DNA from: Linnemannia elongata
Taxonomy: Eukaryota; Mortierellomycota; Mortierellomycetes; Mortierellales; Mortierellaceae
NCBI GenBank assembly: GCA_036320915.1
Contig: JAXBDG010000018.1
Span: forward strand, 310,001-374,000
Length of the DNA: 64,000 bases
Direction of reading: 5' to 3'
Positions 10,591-23,270 of this stretch are shown one piece after another. The translations under genes were made by a program, and so were the position numbers. Numbering within the stretch: position 1 is the stretch's first letter; the number at the start of each line of letters is the position of its first letter. The notes below the pieces were generated by a model. The model was not told the origin of the DNA. It saw only the letters and a list, made by a program, of their open reading frames with translations, and made no database searches.

Positions 10591-11547
10591 TTCCTTATTA
10601 CTGTGGGTTTTTTTTGGTGATGGAATGAAAAAAGGTAAAGGCAGGAGGTTGACAATGTGATGAGTAGTGGGATGGGTGTGCTTTGTAAAATGTGGCGTTT
10701 GAGGGTTAGAGGGAAGGGTATGTTGGCGTGATGGAGGAGACAAAAAAAAAGTTGATGTTCACTAGCAAGCATATTTATTTGGTTCTTCGGAGGTCGTGGG
10801 ATTCAAGTGACTGTCCCACAAGGGCGAATTGATGTCCATTCCAATTAACTGCGCTTTTTATGAGAGAGAGGGGAAAAAAGGTTTTCTGTGCATGTTGTCC
10901 TGGTCAATGATTGTAAGCCGCACAGGCAAGGTTGCTTTGTGCAGGGTGCTCAGTTGAAAAACAAGAGGGCGGACAAGAAAGTAAAGCCCAGATACAAGCC
11001 GGTTAGATTACATCATGAGGATACTTCAGAGTAGGATGCTGCAAGTTATCCTTTGTGTATGTATGGTCATCGTGAGGCAGTGCGGATGAATAACAATGGC
11101 ATGAAAAATGATTGTGCATCGGGATGGATCCGGACCTGTGGTTGTATTGGGTGTGAGAAACCAGCCAGTGAGAGCGGAGGAGGTTGTTGAAGTGAAGTGA
11201 AGTGAAGTAGAAACAAGGATGAGAAAGGAAGAAATGGGCTGTCGTTGAACCACTCCTGTGAATAATAGAAACCTTACCTGGTGTGCCTGACGCTGATTTT
11301 TTTATTTTTTTATTTTCATTTTCCCCGTTGTGAGTACTTACTTCTGTTCGTCTTGGCACTCTTCTCTTCTTTTTTATTTCTTTCTTCTTCTTCTTCTTCT
11401 TCCTGCTCTCCTTCCTTTCCTTCCTCCCCCCCTCCCTCCTCTCCTTTACTCTTCTCCACATACCCTTCTTTCACTTACCCTCCTTTTCATTCCTTTCCTC
11501 TTCAATTCACACCGCCTGTTCATAATACACACTAACTACTATCACCG
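10591..11547. promoter_or_regulatory. shared divergent promoter region of TBCE and the 11548 gene
   Basis: 957 bases separate the two divergent ATGs. The right half, 11290-11530, is strongly pyrimidine-rich (runs of CTTCTTCTT and CCTCC), as often seen before fungal transcription starts. Frames here are low-complexity products of these tracts. No clear TATA was seen. Confidence 0.45.
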
Positions 11548-13046
11548 ATGGGAGCAAAAAAGATACACCCGACTGACCCACAATGGGACAACAACACCGA
11601 GCAAGAGATCTTTGGCAACCAGTCCCCCTTCGCCGCCGATTCTCCTTCCTCCAACAACAGTAACAACATCCTTCCTCCTCCACAACAACAGGAGGACGAA
11701 CAATACCCTCCTGCTGGCAGCAGCAGTAGTAACTACATTCATGATCCTCCAGCACCACCAACAGACCGACCCTTTATCTTCCCTCACTACCCTACACAAC
11801 AACCCTACAACTCTCCTTACTCCCAACAACCTCGACCCAACAACAAGGGTTCACTCAAAGACGTTCAAGGTAGCCCCCCTTTTTCATCTCACCCGTTGAT
11901 CCGGTCTCCACAAACCCTTTCTAACATAACGATACTCTTTGTAACTAGTCCCAGAAGATGCTCCACCTATGTACACAAAGGAACCAACGTCGATGACTCC
12001 ACCACCAACGCTGCTTTCGATCCCTCCACCAAACGCCACTGCACCTTCCAGTCCAAGTTCAGCAACAGCAAGTGCACCACCATCCGCTCACCCTTACTCA
12101 CAGCCACAGGTTCAACCTCATCCTCCACAAGAGTCTCTTCCACGAGTACTTCCTGTACAAACCCGACAAGCGCCTTATCACCACCTTAAATCTCCTGTTC
12201 TTCGCAGTCCATTCGAATCTTCTACTGAACAAACCCCTCTCTCACCTCAGGTCTACTCGCCAACAGCACCTACATCACTTCGACAGGATCGCCCCCCACC
12301 ACCAGCACCTCAGGCAACACCTACATCGTACGGAGCTACTCGCTCTCATCCTCAAGGGCACAGTCGCAGTCCTCTGAGCTCTCGACCCAGAACGCTACCT
12401 CCCGCAGGAAACAGTGACAGTGAGAGCAATAGCGGCAGTGAGGATGAGGAAGAGAGGATAGCCGCAGGAGGTACGCACACTGCACACACAACCTTTATTT
12501 TTTCATTTGCGTTTGAAGAAACGAAAACTCAAAAAAAAAGAAAAAATATCTTTGATTTGTTTCTTCGGGGGATGAATCTGACCGAAAAGGTTGAAAGTCG
12601 AAAGCTGAGAAACTAACGGGACGCCTTTCTGTTTTCTGTTAATCTTATAGAACGACATAGGAGGAGGAAGGCGATCAAGAAACACCTCTCGAGGTGCACT
12701 TGCAACAAGATCTGCTGGTTCCTTATTATCCTCGTCTTGTTATCTTTCTGGACATCCCCCATTGAGGTATACACTTAGTTTAATTGTGCCTTGATTGTTC
12801 TTTTTGTAACCACCAAAAAAAAAAAAGTGAGACGGCGTGTGTGCGTCTTTTGAGGTCCGCGTTAGTTTTGTCACTCATGCGTTTTATGTTGTATATTGCA
12901 CCAATTAGAAGACTGTCAAGGACCCATGTACGCTGATGGCTGAAAGACGACTCGAGCCCGATATCGAGTCTTATTCACTTGGAAGAGTATCTAGCAACAA
13001 CCTCATATCCCTCGACATCATGGAGCACATTGTAAAGACAACGCGA

Positions 13047-13081
<35 letters not shown>

Positions 13082-14106
13082 TGTTTTCAGTCAGGATAAG
13101 AGGACAGGATGAAAGGCACGAACGACAATCGATTGACCTCATCTCTTTTCTTTTTTCTTCATTTGTGCGATAGCTTGGAGATATCACTATAGTGGAGGCA
13201 GACAACTGGTCGCAGGAAGTGATCGGTGTCCGTGTCAACAAAACCTTCAGTCATCCGGACCTGAACGACATCATCGATTTTAAAATCAAATTTGACCCCT
13301 CTTACAACAACGCAGCCCTGTTGGCAGATCTCAGCTCGACCGATCCTGCAGAACGCGAAAGGGGAGCCAAGATCATGAAGAACCACTGTGCCAGGATAGA
13401 TATCGAGTTCGTCTTCCCCAAGTACAGTAACAGTATCAAGCGATTGGTTGTTAGGACACAGAAGGGCGATATCCGCATTCGGACCGAGGGTCCAACTATA
13501 ATCTTTAAGGAGTTGCATTTGGAGACCCTTGTGGGCGATGTATTTTTTGAGGCGGGGACTGTTCAGACTAGCACGACCATCAAGACAGGCAGAGGCAAGG
13601 TTCAGGGGACGATCAGGACATTGGAGAAGGTCGAGGTCTCGACGGCTATGGGCGATATCGCGTTGGTTGTTGATGCTCGGCCAGGACTTCATGGCACGGA
13701 CGATGGCAAATTCAATATCACTCTTCAGTCTGCCAAGAGCTCCATTGACTTGGGACTGGTAAGAACAAAGGGCTTTGAGCATATTTTTTTGATGTGTGTT
13801 CTGTGCCAAGCATTTTTGATTTTCCTTCAAATATGCTCAGACTTTATATTTTCCTTTCCCCATGAATAGTCTGAGAAGTACACGGGCTTGTTCTCGCTGG
13901 AGTCTGGCATTGGCAAACCCACGTTTGGCCTCTCGTCTAACTACACAGACACCATTCAAATCATCAAGAGTACAGCAACCCTGCTGTCGGGCTGGGTATG
14001 GGATGGATACTCTGACCGTCCTCGTAGTTTGCCAAGCGTATCTGCCACTGCTCCCAATGGCCTTGTCCACGTCCAGGTCCTGGACAAGCACAAGAAGACG
14101 AAATAA
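11548..14106 (+). CDS. type II membrane protein with adhesin-like beta-repeat domain (paralogue A)
   Basis: Six exons: 11548-11869, 11949-12470, 12651-12766, 12909-13031, 13174-13758, 13870-14106 (634 residues; intron phases 1,1,0,0,0). Residues 1-280 are disordered, Pro/Gln/Ser-rich, and include VPEDAPPMYTKEP. A basic patch (RHRRRKAIKKH) precedes one membrane segment, about 301-316 (ICWFLIILVLLSFW), predicting a cytosolic N terminus. Residues 320-634 outside are beta-rich with repeated short units (KGDIRIRTEGP, VGDVFFEAGT, GRGKVQGTI, MGDIALVVD), the look of DUF4097/adhesin-type beta-solenoids; that family call is inference. Intron 4 holds a T32 run (13049-13080). Exon count, phases and motifs match the gene at 21235-23270. 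SNF5 follows after 287 bases on the same strand. Confidence 0.75.
13049..13080. repeat. poly-T tract in an intron
   Basis: About 32 consecutive T, in the intron just before the longest beta-repeat exon of the 11548-14106 gene. Probably length-variable and error-prone in assembly. Confidence 0.7.
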
Positions 14107-14393
14107 AAAAAAAAAAAAAAAGTTGTGTCACGCCCTGTATTTTATCTGATCGTAATTGTATCCAACATTTTGAACTGTTGAAAACTGTTTGGCGCGCTTT
14201 TTCCTTTGGTGCCCATCAGTTGCTTTCAAATCTCTCTTTACATTTTGGTTGCACAATCAATCCTTTGGAAGCAAAACGTCAGGACAGAGGACACCACAAG
14301 CGATAGAAAAACACATCACCCGGGATCAGAGCAACCGCAGCAAGCCCATCAGACCCTGACTCCTCACACGCCCCAAAAGACATCTCCTCGTTG

Positions 14394-16543
14394 ATGACTT
14401 CCTGGGTCAACCACACAACTGCCTCCATGCAGAACCCTCCAGGCACTACTTCTTCGCCTCGTCGCACCCCAGGAGGATCTGACCGCGGATCACCCGCACC
14501 TTCAAGCTACTCCACAAGAACAAGTCGCCACCAATCTCAAACTATCGCCCCTCAGACGACCCCTTACCCACCACCCCATCAACAGCAACAACAGCAGCAG
14601 ACTGTTTTTAGACCTTACCAACCACCAGTACAACCTCACCCTCAACAACACCAGCAGCAGCGTCAACAACCACCGCCAATCTACCCTAACGGAGCAGCTT
14701 CAGCACCAGTACAGCATCATCACCACCCCTACGCACCACAAGGCTTCCCTCCCTCCGCCGCCGGATCTAACAGAGGAAGCGGAAGGGGTGGAGAAATGGC
14801 CGCCGGTGTCATGGGAACCTACAGCACATATGCGTCCAGGATACGGGAAGCCAACAGCGCATTGATCCTCCCACCTGCTCTGGGTCGCCGTGCCAAGCGT
14901 GCGGTTGTGTCGATGGCCGAGTCTGATGAGGATGATTGGGACTTTGAGGATAACTCGAGGGGTACACCAACTTCTCGTGCACAGCGTCAGCAGCAGGCTC
15001 AATTGGAAAAGGAGCGGTTGGAGAAGGAGAAGAAGGCTTGGACCCGTCGTGCTCGCAAAACGCGTCATCCTATCCAGTAAGCGTCCATCAAAGCGTCTGA
15101 ATTAGCTTTGTGGTTTTTTTCCTTGGCTTGATTGTACGTTTTCTTAACGCTCCTCTTTGTTCATCACGGCTTAATTAGTTCGCAGAAGGATCTGGACGCA
15201 GTGGCGGATCAGGACGCGATTCTAGTGCCTATTAGACTGGACATTGACACGGACGATTACCGGCTCAGGGATACATTCACCTGGAATGTGAACGAGCAAT
15301 TGATGACCCCCGAGAGCTTTGCTGAGATCCTTTGTGATGATCTTGATCTCTCGACTGCAAAGTTTGTTCCTGAGATAGCCCTGGCTATCCGTAACCAGAT
15401 TGCAGAATTTGAGCCTGTCGCTGAGGTCCAAGTTCCTAATGAAGGATCTCGAGTTGTCATCCAGGTATGGATTTTCTGTTGGCAATTGTGCTCTATGAAA
15501 CTCTACCATGCAGGATGATTCAAACAATTGCGAACGGACAGGGATTATTAATCTAACACATTCTCCTCCCCCCTCCCCCCTTTTTTTTACTACGTCTATC
15601 TAACCATAGCTGGACCTGCATGTGGGAGGAATCAACTTGCGGGACAGATTCGAATGGGACGTGGGCTCGGAACTGACACCCGAGGAATTCTCGCGTCAAC
15701 TGGCCGCAGATTTGGGCATTGGCGGCGAATTCGTCACCATGATTGCACACGAGATTCACGAACAACTCTACCGGTTCAAACAGGACAGGCTTCTGGACCG
15801 CGGGTTCGAGGCTGAACCTTTGTACTCGGGATTCAGACATTTGGAGGACGCTGAGGCTTGGGCGCCTGCGCTTGAGACCCTCACTGCGGAGGAGTACGAG
15901 CGTGTTCTTGAAGACCGTGAGCGTAGCGTTCGGTACGTTTTTCGACACAATTTGTGTTCTTTTGTCTTTCTTCTCGTTATTATTGATGCGGATTTCTTTT
16001 TCGCAACATGGTTGCTAATATCCATTCCATAACATTTTCTGTTGCGCTGTTTATAGCCGGAACAGAAGAGCGACATCAAGCTATGTCAAGCGCCGCGGCG
16101 GACCCGTCTACGCAGCCTCCAGCGCACCAGGAATCGGCATCGGATCAGGATACATCAGCAAGATCGCCAACAAACGTGGCCGTAACGCGTCGTCCTCTCA
16201 GCGACACCTCGCCATGGTCGACATGGCAGCCTATGAAAACTGGCAATGCCAACATTGTGGCCTGGGCGCTCATTCCACAGTCCTTTTGCGTGCTGGCCCG
16301 GGAGGCGATAAGACGCTTTGTAATACTTGTGGACTTTCATGGGCTGTTCACGGCGGTGTTTTGCCGGCCGAGCGGTTGGATCTTTTCAGGATCGCGCCTG
16401 TTGCCACTGCAGTAGCTGCTGCTGATGTGCAGATGGTGGCAGAGGGGAGTGTCAAGGATGATGAGCAGGAGGTTGAAACTCCTTCGGGTGTGACTAGCAG
16501 CAGTGTTGGAACTCCTGCACTTGTCTCGGAAGTTGGCGCTTAA
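14394..16543 (+). CDS. SNF5: SNF5/SMARCB1-family chromatin remodelling subunit with GATA finger
   Basis: Core subunit of SWI/SNF-type (or RSC-type) nucleosome remodelling complexes in the nucleus. Four exons: 14394-15076, 15179-15464, 15610-15932, 16057-16543 (592 residues). Residues 1-130 are Gln/Pro-rich. A conserved block (STYASRIREANSALILPP) precedes the SNF5 domain. Two SNF5 repeats follow: AILVPIRLDIDTDDYRLRDT...TPESFAEILCDDL and VIQLDLHVGGINLRDRFEW...TPEEFSRQLAADL. After a basic stretch (RRNRRATSSYVKRRGG), a GATA-type zinc finger is seen as CQHC-x17-CNTC. SNF5 with a C-terminal GATA finger is known from filamentous fungi and is absent from yeast and animals. Whether this is the SWI/SNF or RSC member cannot be told. 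The first in-frame ATG is 14394; the following gene is convergent, 239 bases away. Confidence 0.9.
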
Positions 16544-16782
16544 ATTCGAATGAATTTTTTTTTTTTTTTGCTACGTACTTTTTTTTTCCGCACCTAGACA
16601 ACACCACCTTTTACTTTGTTCTTCAATTTTTGTTCCCTTATCGCTTACATTTTGCACACAAACTTCACATACACTCTACACTTACTACCAAAAAAATATA
16701 ATTGCCCTTTATGAAAAAAAACTTGGTATGTGGTATCGAAGACACTATTCAAGAAAAATACAAAAAAAAAAAAAAAAACGCC

Positions 16783-17112
16783 TTACTGCTCATGAGCAGT
16801 TGCTCCTGCAGATGCGGGAGTAGCGGCGGTAGCGGCGGCAGGTTTGGGAGTTGCAGATTGAGATTGAGCCTGAGGCTTGGGCTGAACGTTAGAGCTGCGC
16901 TTGGATCCACCACCAGCCGTCGATGTCGCACCACCTGAAGTTGCAGGAGCGCCGTTGCCAGAAGCCGCCGAGTTATTACCAATGGCAATATCCTTGTTCT
17001 TGCGACCTCCGCCAGCACCACCACCGGCACTACCGAAAGCGATACCGCTTTCTTTAGTCTTGCCAAGGAGGAGTTTATGAGTCTTGGCTAGGACTGGGTA
17101 TTGCGGGTTCAA

Positions 17113-17147
<35 letters not shown>

Positions 17148-17523
17148 GACCCTCCTGTAGCCCTTGCTGCTGACCCTGTTGCTGCTTATTCATCTGTCGA
17201 TTTAGCTGCTTTTTCAACTGCTTCTCCTGTTTCTGCTTCTTCTTCTGAGCTTGCTGAGCCAGCTGCTGCTGTTGAATCTGCAAATGCTTCTGTTGGAGCT
17301 GTTGAGCAAACTGATCTCCCGACGGCTGCTGAGTCGACTTGTTCTTGTTATTGTTGTTAGCATTGGCGTTGCTGAGCTGGGTGGAATCGTTGCTGCCGGC
17401 TCCGGCGGCAACGGGTTGTTGAGATGCCGTCTGCTTGGGATTGACAGAGTTGGTAGCGCGAGCTACTGCGGAGGCAAAGACGGCCGCTGCGACGGCTCCC
17501 TCACTCGTAGTTCCTCCTTGAGG

Positions 17524-17557
<34 letters not shown>

Positions 17558-20500
17558 ACAGGCGCCACAGAACCGGATAAAGCCGAACCGGCAACATCAG
17601 TAGAAGCAGCGGAGGTAGCAGAATGAAGTGTCCGAGCTACAGATCGCCTCTGGCGACGTTTTCGAGACTTGGATTCACCGTCGGGACCACCCTGCAGTGA
17701 ATCATTGTCGTCACCGGCGTCATCGTCTCCATCAAGAGCTCCTCCTTCAGCATCACTAGCAGCCGAGGCAACGGTCACGTCTGAGACGATAACGCCGGCG
17801 CTCTCAACGACTTGAACTGATTCTTGAGCAGGCTGCTGAGTGGCTCCTGCGGTGGCAGGAGTTGACGCTATCGAACTGGATATGTTCCGTGACGAAGACG
17901 ATGAAGACGCAGCCTGATGATCGCGTGAAGCCTTCTGCGACTCTCGCTGCTCGCGTCTACTCTCCTTCCTCTCCAGCTTCCTTTCCGTCTTCTTCTCCCT
18001 CGATCGATGGGTCTCAGTCGATCCTATTCCATTCACGGCTTTCCCTTGTCCTTGTCCCTGTGTCTGGACAGGGATGACAGCCACCTTGACCTGAGGATGA
18101 ACAGGAGGTGTTTGTTGGACATGAACAGGTGTCCGTGGTTGCACAGCAGCAATCTTAACCTGAGCAGCAGCACGAGCCTGCTTGGTCACAATCATCCTTT
18201 CCTGCGCAGGCGTCAACCCACCCTTACGCCCCCCCGGTGGGTACCGTCCCCTCGCAAACTCCTCATCATCATCATCATGTCTCGAAATGGTCTCAAACGC
18301 ACCCTGGAAATCCCCACGACTCAACGTCAAATACAACGACTCAAAAATAGTCCACACCCTGACTAAATGTCGGCCTGAGCACGATCCCGCAACATTACGG
18401 TCGAGGATAAACGGGTCCATGACAATCAGTTTCTTCTCGCCTCTGCCACGCTGAGGGGGTTTGACGTTCAGGTTGCCGTTCTTGCGGGCCTTGGTCAGTT
18501 CCTGTCGGACGCGGACTCCGCCACCGACACGGACATTGACCTCCATGGTCTGGTAGTCGTAAAATCGGGAGTAAAACTCAAAAAACTCGATCAGCAGCTG
18601 GCCGACAGATTTGGTGTTGGCGGCGCCAAAATCTTTGTAGCGTCCTGGGTCCCGATCAAATGTGCAATTGATGACATCCTTGCCGCCGCGACCTTCGTGG
18701 TTCATCTGGACATAGAGCTCTGTCATCTGCGACTCGGGTTGAATCTGCAATGCGGGTAAAACGGGCGGTTCCTGAAAAATGGAATCAATTGAAAGTACAG
18801 TCGAGCTGTTAGTTCACATTCATATTTCTCATCCTGTTGAAACATGCGGACGAAATTATATCCCACAGATTTTTTACCTGTGCCTGCAAGAATCCGATGG
18901 CCATCATGACATAAGCATAACTACTCAACCAAGACTGACTCGAATCATTGATCCCATGCTTCTTGACCAACGCCTTGAGACTGTACAAGAATGGTCGTAC
19001 TCGATCGTCAATCATGGTATAACACCGGATCAGCTCGCTGTTGTGAATCCCGAGGACATGGTTCGTGTTCACATCACAGTTGGTCCTGGTCACCGGATCG
19101 ACAAACTTGACAATGGGGACACGTGCATTTGTGATCGGCTGGACTTGCATCATCCCTCCGCGTCGTAAGACATTGGCGACCGCGCGAACATTGTTGTATG
19201 AGGCTGTTTGCTGAAAGCTGTCGGTTGTGATGCACAGATCGGCGTCGCTCGATTCCGAGCCCAGTCCACTTGCATATGACCTACATTAAGCGTGTATTAA
19301 TTAGACACCTTCCCTGGTCGGCGAAATAAACGTAATACGGCAGGCCGCTAATGAGAATCCTTGCAGAGTACATACCCAAAGACTTCAAGACGCAATCTTT
19401 GACCTGGGAAACCAGCATTCAAGATCCCTTGAAGCTTTTGCACAAGCTTGGTCCGCCTGGTCATGTACTCCTGGCTCGGTACCAATCTCCGATAAAGCTC
19501 CATGATCCCGTCTCCCACAGTCTTGAAAGCGCCCTCGGCCGGCACAACTAAGGGCAGATCAAACAAGCCCTGTAACCCATACGTCGGCTTTCGATCATCC
19601 TTCCCTCCCTTCTCAACAATCTGTAACCCCTTCAATCGTTGACTGATCTCGCCCAGATGTTGCGCCGCCGCCTGACTCAGAACATCGTCCGAGCTGCCCA
19701 TAGCCTTCTCGGCCTGCTTCCTTGCCTGGATCTCACGACGTCGCTGGGCGTACCTGGCCCCATAGGGCATAAGCAGTTCCGGTTCCGAGCGATCTAGGTC
19801 AGATGTTGTGATAGTGCGGTTCCAGTAATCTTTACGAAGTCTGAACAGTACTCGAGCGACCATGTTCTGATACTCTGGATTGACTTGACCATATCGATCG
19901 TTGAACTCCTTGATTTGGACCTCGTTGAGCGCCGGGATCGAATAGCTGTCCGAGTCCGAAAGTCGTCCCGATGGGAATACGATGCCTGCCTTGACAAAGA
20001 CAACGTTGTCTTCATCATGATCTTGTTGCTGATCAGAAGAGTCCTGATCCTGTACCTCGACACCACTGTCCGCTTCCTGCTCTTGCTCCTGCACATGCTC
20101 CTGCACATGCTCCTGCAGCAGATCAGACTTTTTTCCATCACGACGACCATGATCACCATCCTGATGACCATGGACAGCCTCTGTAACAAAAGTAGTACCT
20201 CCGCCACCGCGACAGCCTTCCGCATCTAAAAAGTATCCATTACACCCTCCAATCTCCTTCACATACATCTTCACATTCTCCACGTTATCCAGCCCGGCAT
20301 CTTCCAACTCGCTTTCCGCCAATGCGCTCACGCCATGCTTCGGGTGTACCTCATGGTACGCATGACAGACCTCCTGAGCGATTTCAAAAGCTCTAGCCAG
20401 ACGGGCGTAGAACAAAGGTACGAGGATGGGTTTGTTGGAGTTGTTGATCCCGCGGACAGGGGCCGATCTGGAACGGTGAAGGGTCGATTCTTCAAGGAGG

Positions 20501-20802
20501 ATGGTGTCAAAGATCAGATCAATGAAGCTAGGTCTTGCTTCTTCTCCTCCTGAAGCCTTCGTCTCTGCTCCTGGGGTTGATGCTGCTGCCGATACAGGGG
20601 AGGGGTGCATGGGGTCTTCCTCTGTGTGAGCGGCGGTGGTGGTGGCGTTGGTGGCGCTGGGTTCAGCTGTAGTAGATACCTACAGGCACAAAGAGGGGTA
20701 GGTCGAAAACACGATGTGAGCTCCATGGAAACAATGAGAGCGCCATGCAAAACTGCGGCGTAATGAGGGATGGCATTCAAAAGAAGGAGTGGTTACCTCC
20801 AT
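16783..20802 (-). CDS. Cid1-family non-canonical poly(A)/poly(U) polymerase with long tail
   Basis: Adds A or U residues to RNA 3' ends, marking RNAs for decay or control. Four exons: 20797-20802 (only ATGGAG), 19376-20679, 18878-19280, 16783-18771 (1233 residues). The catalytic pattern is FGSYASGLGSESSDADL (helical GS and the first two Asp) with a third Asp in NCDVNTNH. A central helical part (FLYSLKALVKKHGIND, WLSSYAYVMMAIGFLQ) and the PAP-associated domain (SVGQLLIEFFEFYS, MDPFILDRNVAG near 690) follow. About 430 residues precede the active site and include EHVQEHVQEQEQE. The last ~490 are disordered, with basic Lys/Arg/Glu runs, APAPAPAPA and a Gln tract at 17114-17145. It is larger than typical Cid1. 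Uridylyl versus adenylyl choice cannot be read here. If the six-base first exon is wrong, translation starts at the ATG at 20610. Confidence 0.85.
17114..17145 (-). repeat. CAG/CTG triplet run encoding polyglutamine
   Basis: About ten consecutive CTG triplets on the plus strand (CAG in the coding strand) encode a pure Gln run in the tail of the Cid1-like protein, within a wider Gln-rich stretch to about 17300. Confidence 0.75.
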
Positions 20803-21234
20803 TTGGGAGAGCGATTTCTGTGCAAGGGTGTTGTGTTTTGTTGTGTGTAGAAAAGAGGAAAGGCGAATGAGCAAGGTCACTTGAAGAAGAAGAAAGAAAG
20901 AAAGTGGGGGAATGTCATAGGAAGTCAAACCAAAAAAGACTGCAAAAGTGAACCTCATTCCCGAACACAAAGCACTGCACTGCGGCCCTTTCGAAACAGT
21001 CACTGTGACAGACTTCAAAGCCTTTGCCACAAATGCATGCTAATTTATCCACAACGTAAGGAGACCCTGTAAGCCTTGTTTTTTTTTATTATTTGTAGTT
21101 GCTGTTGACACACAATGAGAAATTATCCCTTGAGAGGTCATGGATGACTCCCATTACCATCCGTGATTCAAATGTGATAAAGTAACTGTTTGAGCACGGC
21201 CCTTTTGATTGTGTAGATGTTCTTTACTTTTCTT
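20803..21234. other. intergenic spacer, promoter side of the Cid1-like gene
   Basis: 432 bases between the nucleotidyltransferase start and the 3' end of the 21235-23270 gene. On the coding (minus) strand the first ~100 bases upstream of the ATG are T/C-rich (TTTCTTTCTTTCTTC), a likely core promoter. No gene seen. Confidence 0.4.
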
Positions 21235-23270
21235 CTAAGAGGCTATCTGGCGCGCCATGTCAAGTTCAGCCGTGCCTGCGTGCGTATTGAGTTTGAGACT
21301 CGAGTACGTGCCGCGAGGCATTTGTCCTGTCTCAGTCCGCCAGCCCTTCAACGCTCTGTCCGATTCGTACTTGACCATGGTCGTCTTCCTGTCTACATTA
21401 CAAATATCAACAGGGCCACTCCCTGACTCTACTCGGAATGTTCCCACAAATGGAGTCATCTAATCATGTTCAAGAGGAGACAACAACGTTGGTCAGTTAT
21501 TTCCGAAGTAACACTCCCTAGAAGAAAAGGGCGTGCCCGCATGAAGATGGTATAGCTTACCAAGCCAACGTCAATGTTGCCGTTCGTAACACTGACCTTG
21601 CCGGTCATCACGTCAGTAGATTGGGAGACATTCAGGGACACATATCCTTCGACCATAAGCACCGACATCGTGGGGCCAACCACCATATTGCCCTCAATCG
21701 ATCCAACACTTCCTCCCAACGCCATCGCCGTCACATTGGCATTAACCCGCGTGTATCCTGTTACCACTCGTGTATTAAGTTCCTTGACCAGGAGCGGGTG
21801 ACTGGGGAGGAGCATCGCCAGCGTAACATTCCCTTCGTCCACAACAATTTTCAATCTTTCCATCACCCTCATCCGTGGTGACAACGAAAGCCGGATCGTA
21901 GCCGACATACAGTCGGTAGGTCCAGATTGGGGTTTCGTGGTGAGCTCCACCATGAGATGATTCCTGGACGGGTCAACTCCGGAACTGGTACTGATCTTCC
22001 TAAAATCATCTCGGTCCCTCCCCGTCGCAAAAATCGCGAATTCTGACATATCTGGATCTTCGCCTGCATGGTCCCGTTGCTCCAGAATCACCGTCGTAGG
22101 CTATTGTTGTTTTGAAGTTTTCGTGATGGGATGAGTTATATGGCAGCGTAATTAAAGTACTGGATCTAAGCATATATACATTTGACAGCAGGAAAGCAAA
22201 GGCGACCAAACATACTATGCCGTTGGCTAAAATGTATATATCATTGATGTTGACAGGGACGGAGTGAGTGTACAACGACCTTGTGAATCCCGCCCCACAG
22301 CCTCCTTTCTCAGTCTATATTTCATTTTTTTTCGCATGCAGTTCAACGAAAATAATCGTCAGTAACGAACAACACAAGCATAATGAGTAGATAGCAATCA
22401 AAAGGCGCGACAACAACCTACAAACATCAATCAAACACTTACATCATCGTCATCGTCGACAACTATGGAAAGAAAGACGACCACTGCCAAGAAGATCAAC
22501 CAGAACTTGTTGAACCTACGAGATCCATCATCCGAGCCACCATCTAATTTGTCCAATAACGCCAAGATACAAACACAATGTCAGAAATATAAGACGCTTC
22601 TTACGAAGATTATGAGACACATCTTATAAGTTTTTATCGTCGCCATATTCCAAAACGACACGTGCAGTGTCCTCGAACCGTACATGTAGACCTGGGTGAT
22701 CCTGGAGTGTAGGGTGTGGCGGGTGGGATGGTCGCATACGAAGTTACAGGAGGTCCGGAGGAGGGCAGGAGCGGCGCTGAGGGGTTGGTGTACCCATGGT
22801 TGTTGTTGTCTCCGTAATAGTTCTGTGGCGCCCTTGGTGGCTGCGCTACTTCGTCATACGCAGGTGGCGGATGGTCGTCTAGTAATATGTATATGTTTAG
22901 AAAAAGGATGTTGAATATCAAACGGTTGTTTCTGACACTTTTACGAAGTATGGAATGTGAAACCGTTTTCCTTGACCAGACAAATACCTTCAGGATAATG
23001 CTGTGCATCCTGTTGGGCGGGTACTTCGGAGGGTGCTGTTGGTGCTGCTGTTGGGTGTTGTTGTTGTGGAGAGGTAGCTGCTGACAGTTGACTGCTTGTT
23101 GTCGCTGTTGGAGGTGCAGAAAGGATAGAAGGGGAGTGGATAGGAGAAGAAGGAGAAGGTGCGTCGTTGAACCCTGCAGCGTATGGCGATTGCTGTCCGA
23201 AAGTCGACTGTTCTTCCTCAGGGATTAGCACAGATGGATTGACACCCTTGCGGTCCTTGGAGGCAGTCAT
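21235..23270 (-). CDS. type II membrane protein with adhesin-like beta-repeat domain (paralogue B)
   Basis: Six exons: 22988-23270, 22684-22878, 22443-22543, 22216-22314, 21561-22100, 21235-21459 (480 residues; phases 1,1,0,0,0, the same as the gene at 11548). Residues 1-160 are Pro/Ser/Gln-rich, open with a STFGQQSPYAAG block (EIFGNQSPFAAD in the partner) and carry PEDDHPPPAYDEV, where PPAY fits a WW-binding PPxY motif. Basic RRFNK leads into a membrane segment at about 171-187 (FWLIFLAVVVFLSIVV). The outside part has beta-type repeats (SVGSIEGNMVVGP, VEGYVSLNVS, GKVSVTNGNIDVGL) and ends without the ~80 residues that partner A carries at its start. The N-terminal arm is shorter than in A. 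The donor of exon 2 (CAT|GTACGG) was chosen for frame. Confidence 0.72.

Noticed and set aside
11330..11899. plus frame of 189 codons starting in the CT tract
   Set aside because: It translates the pyrimidine-rich leader in the wrong frame for the gene at 11548, whose exon chain is consistent.
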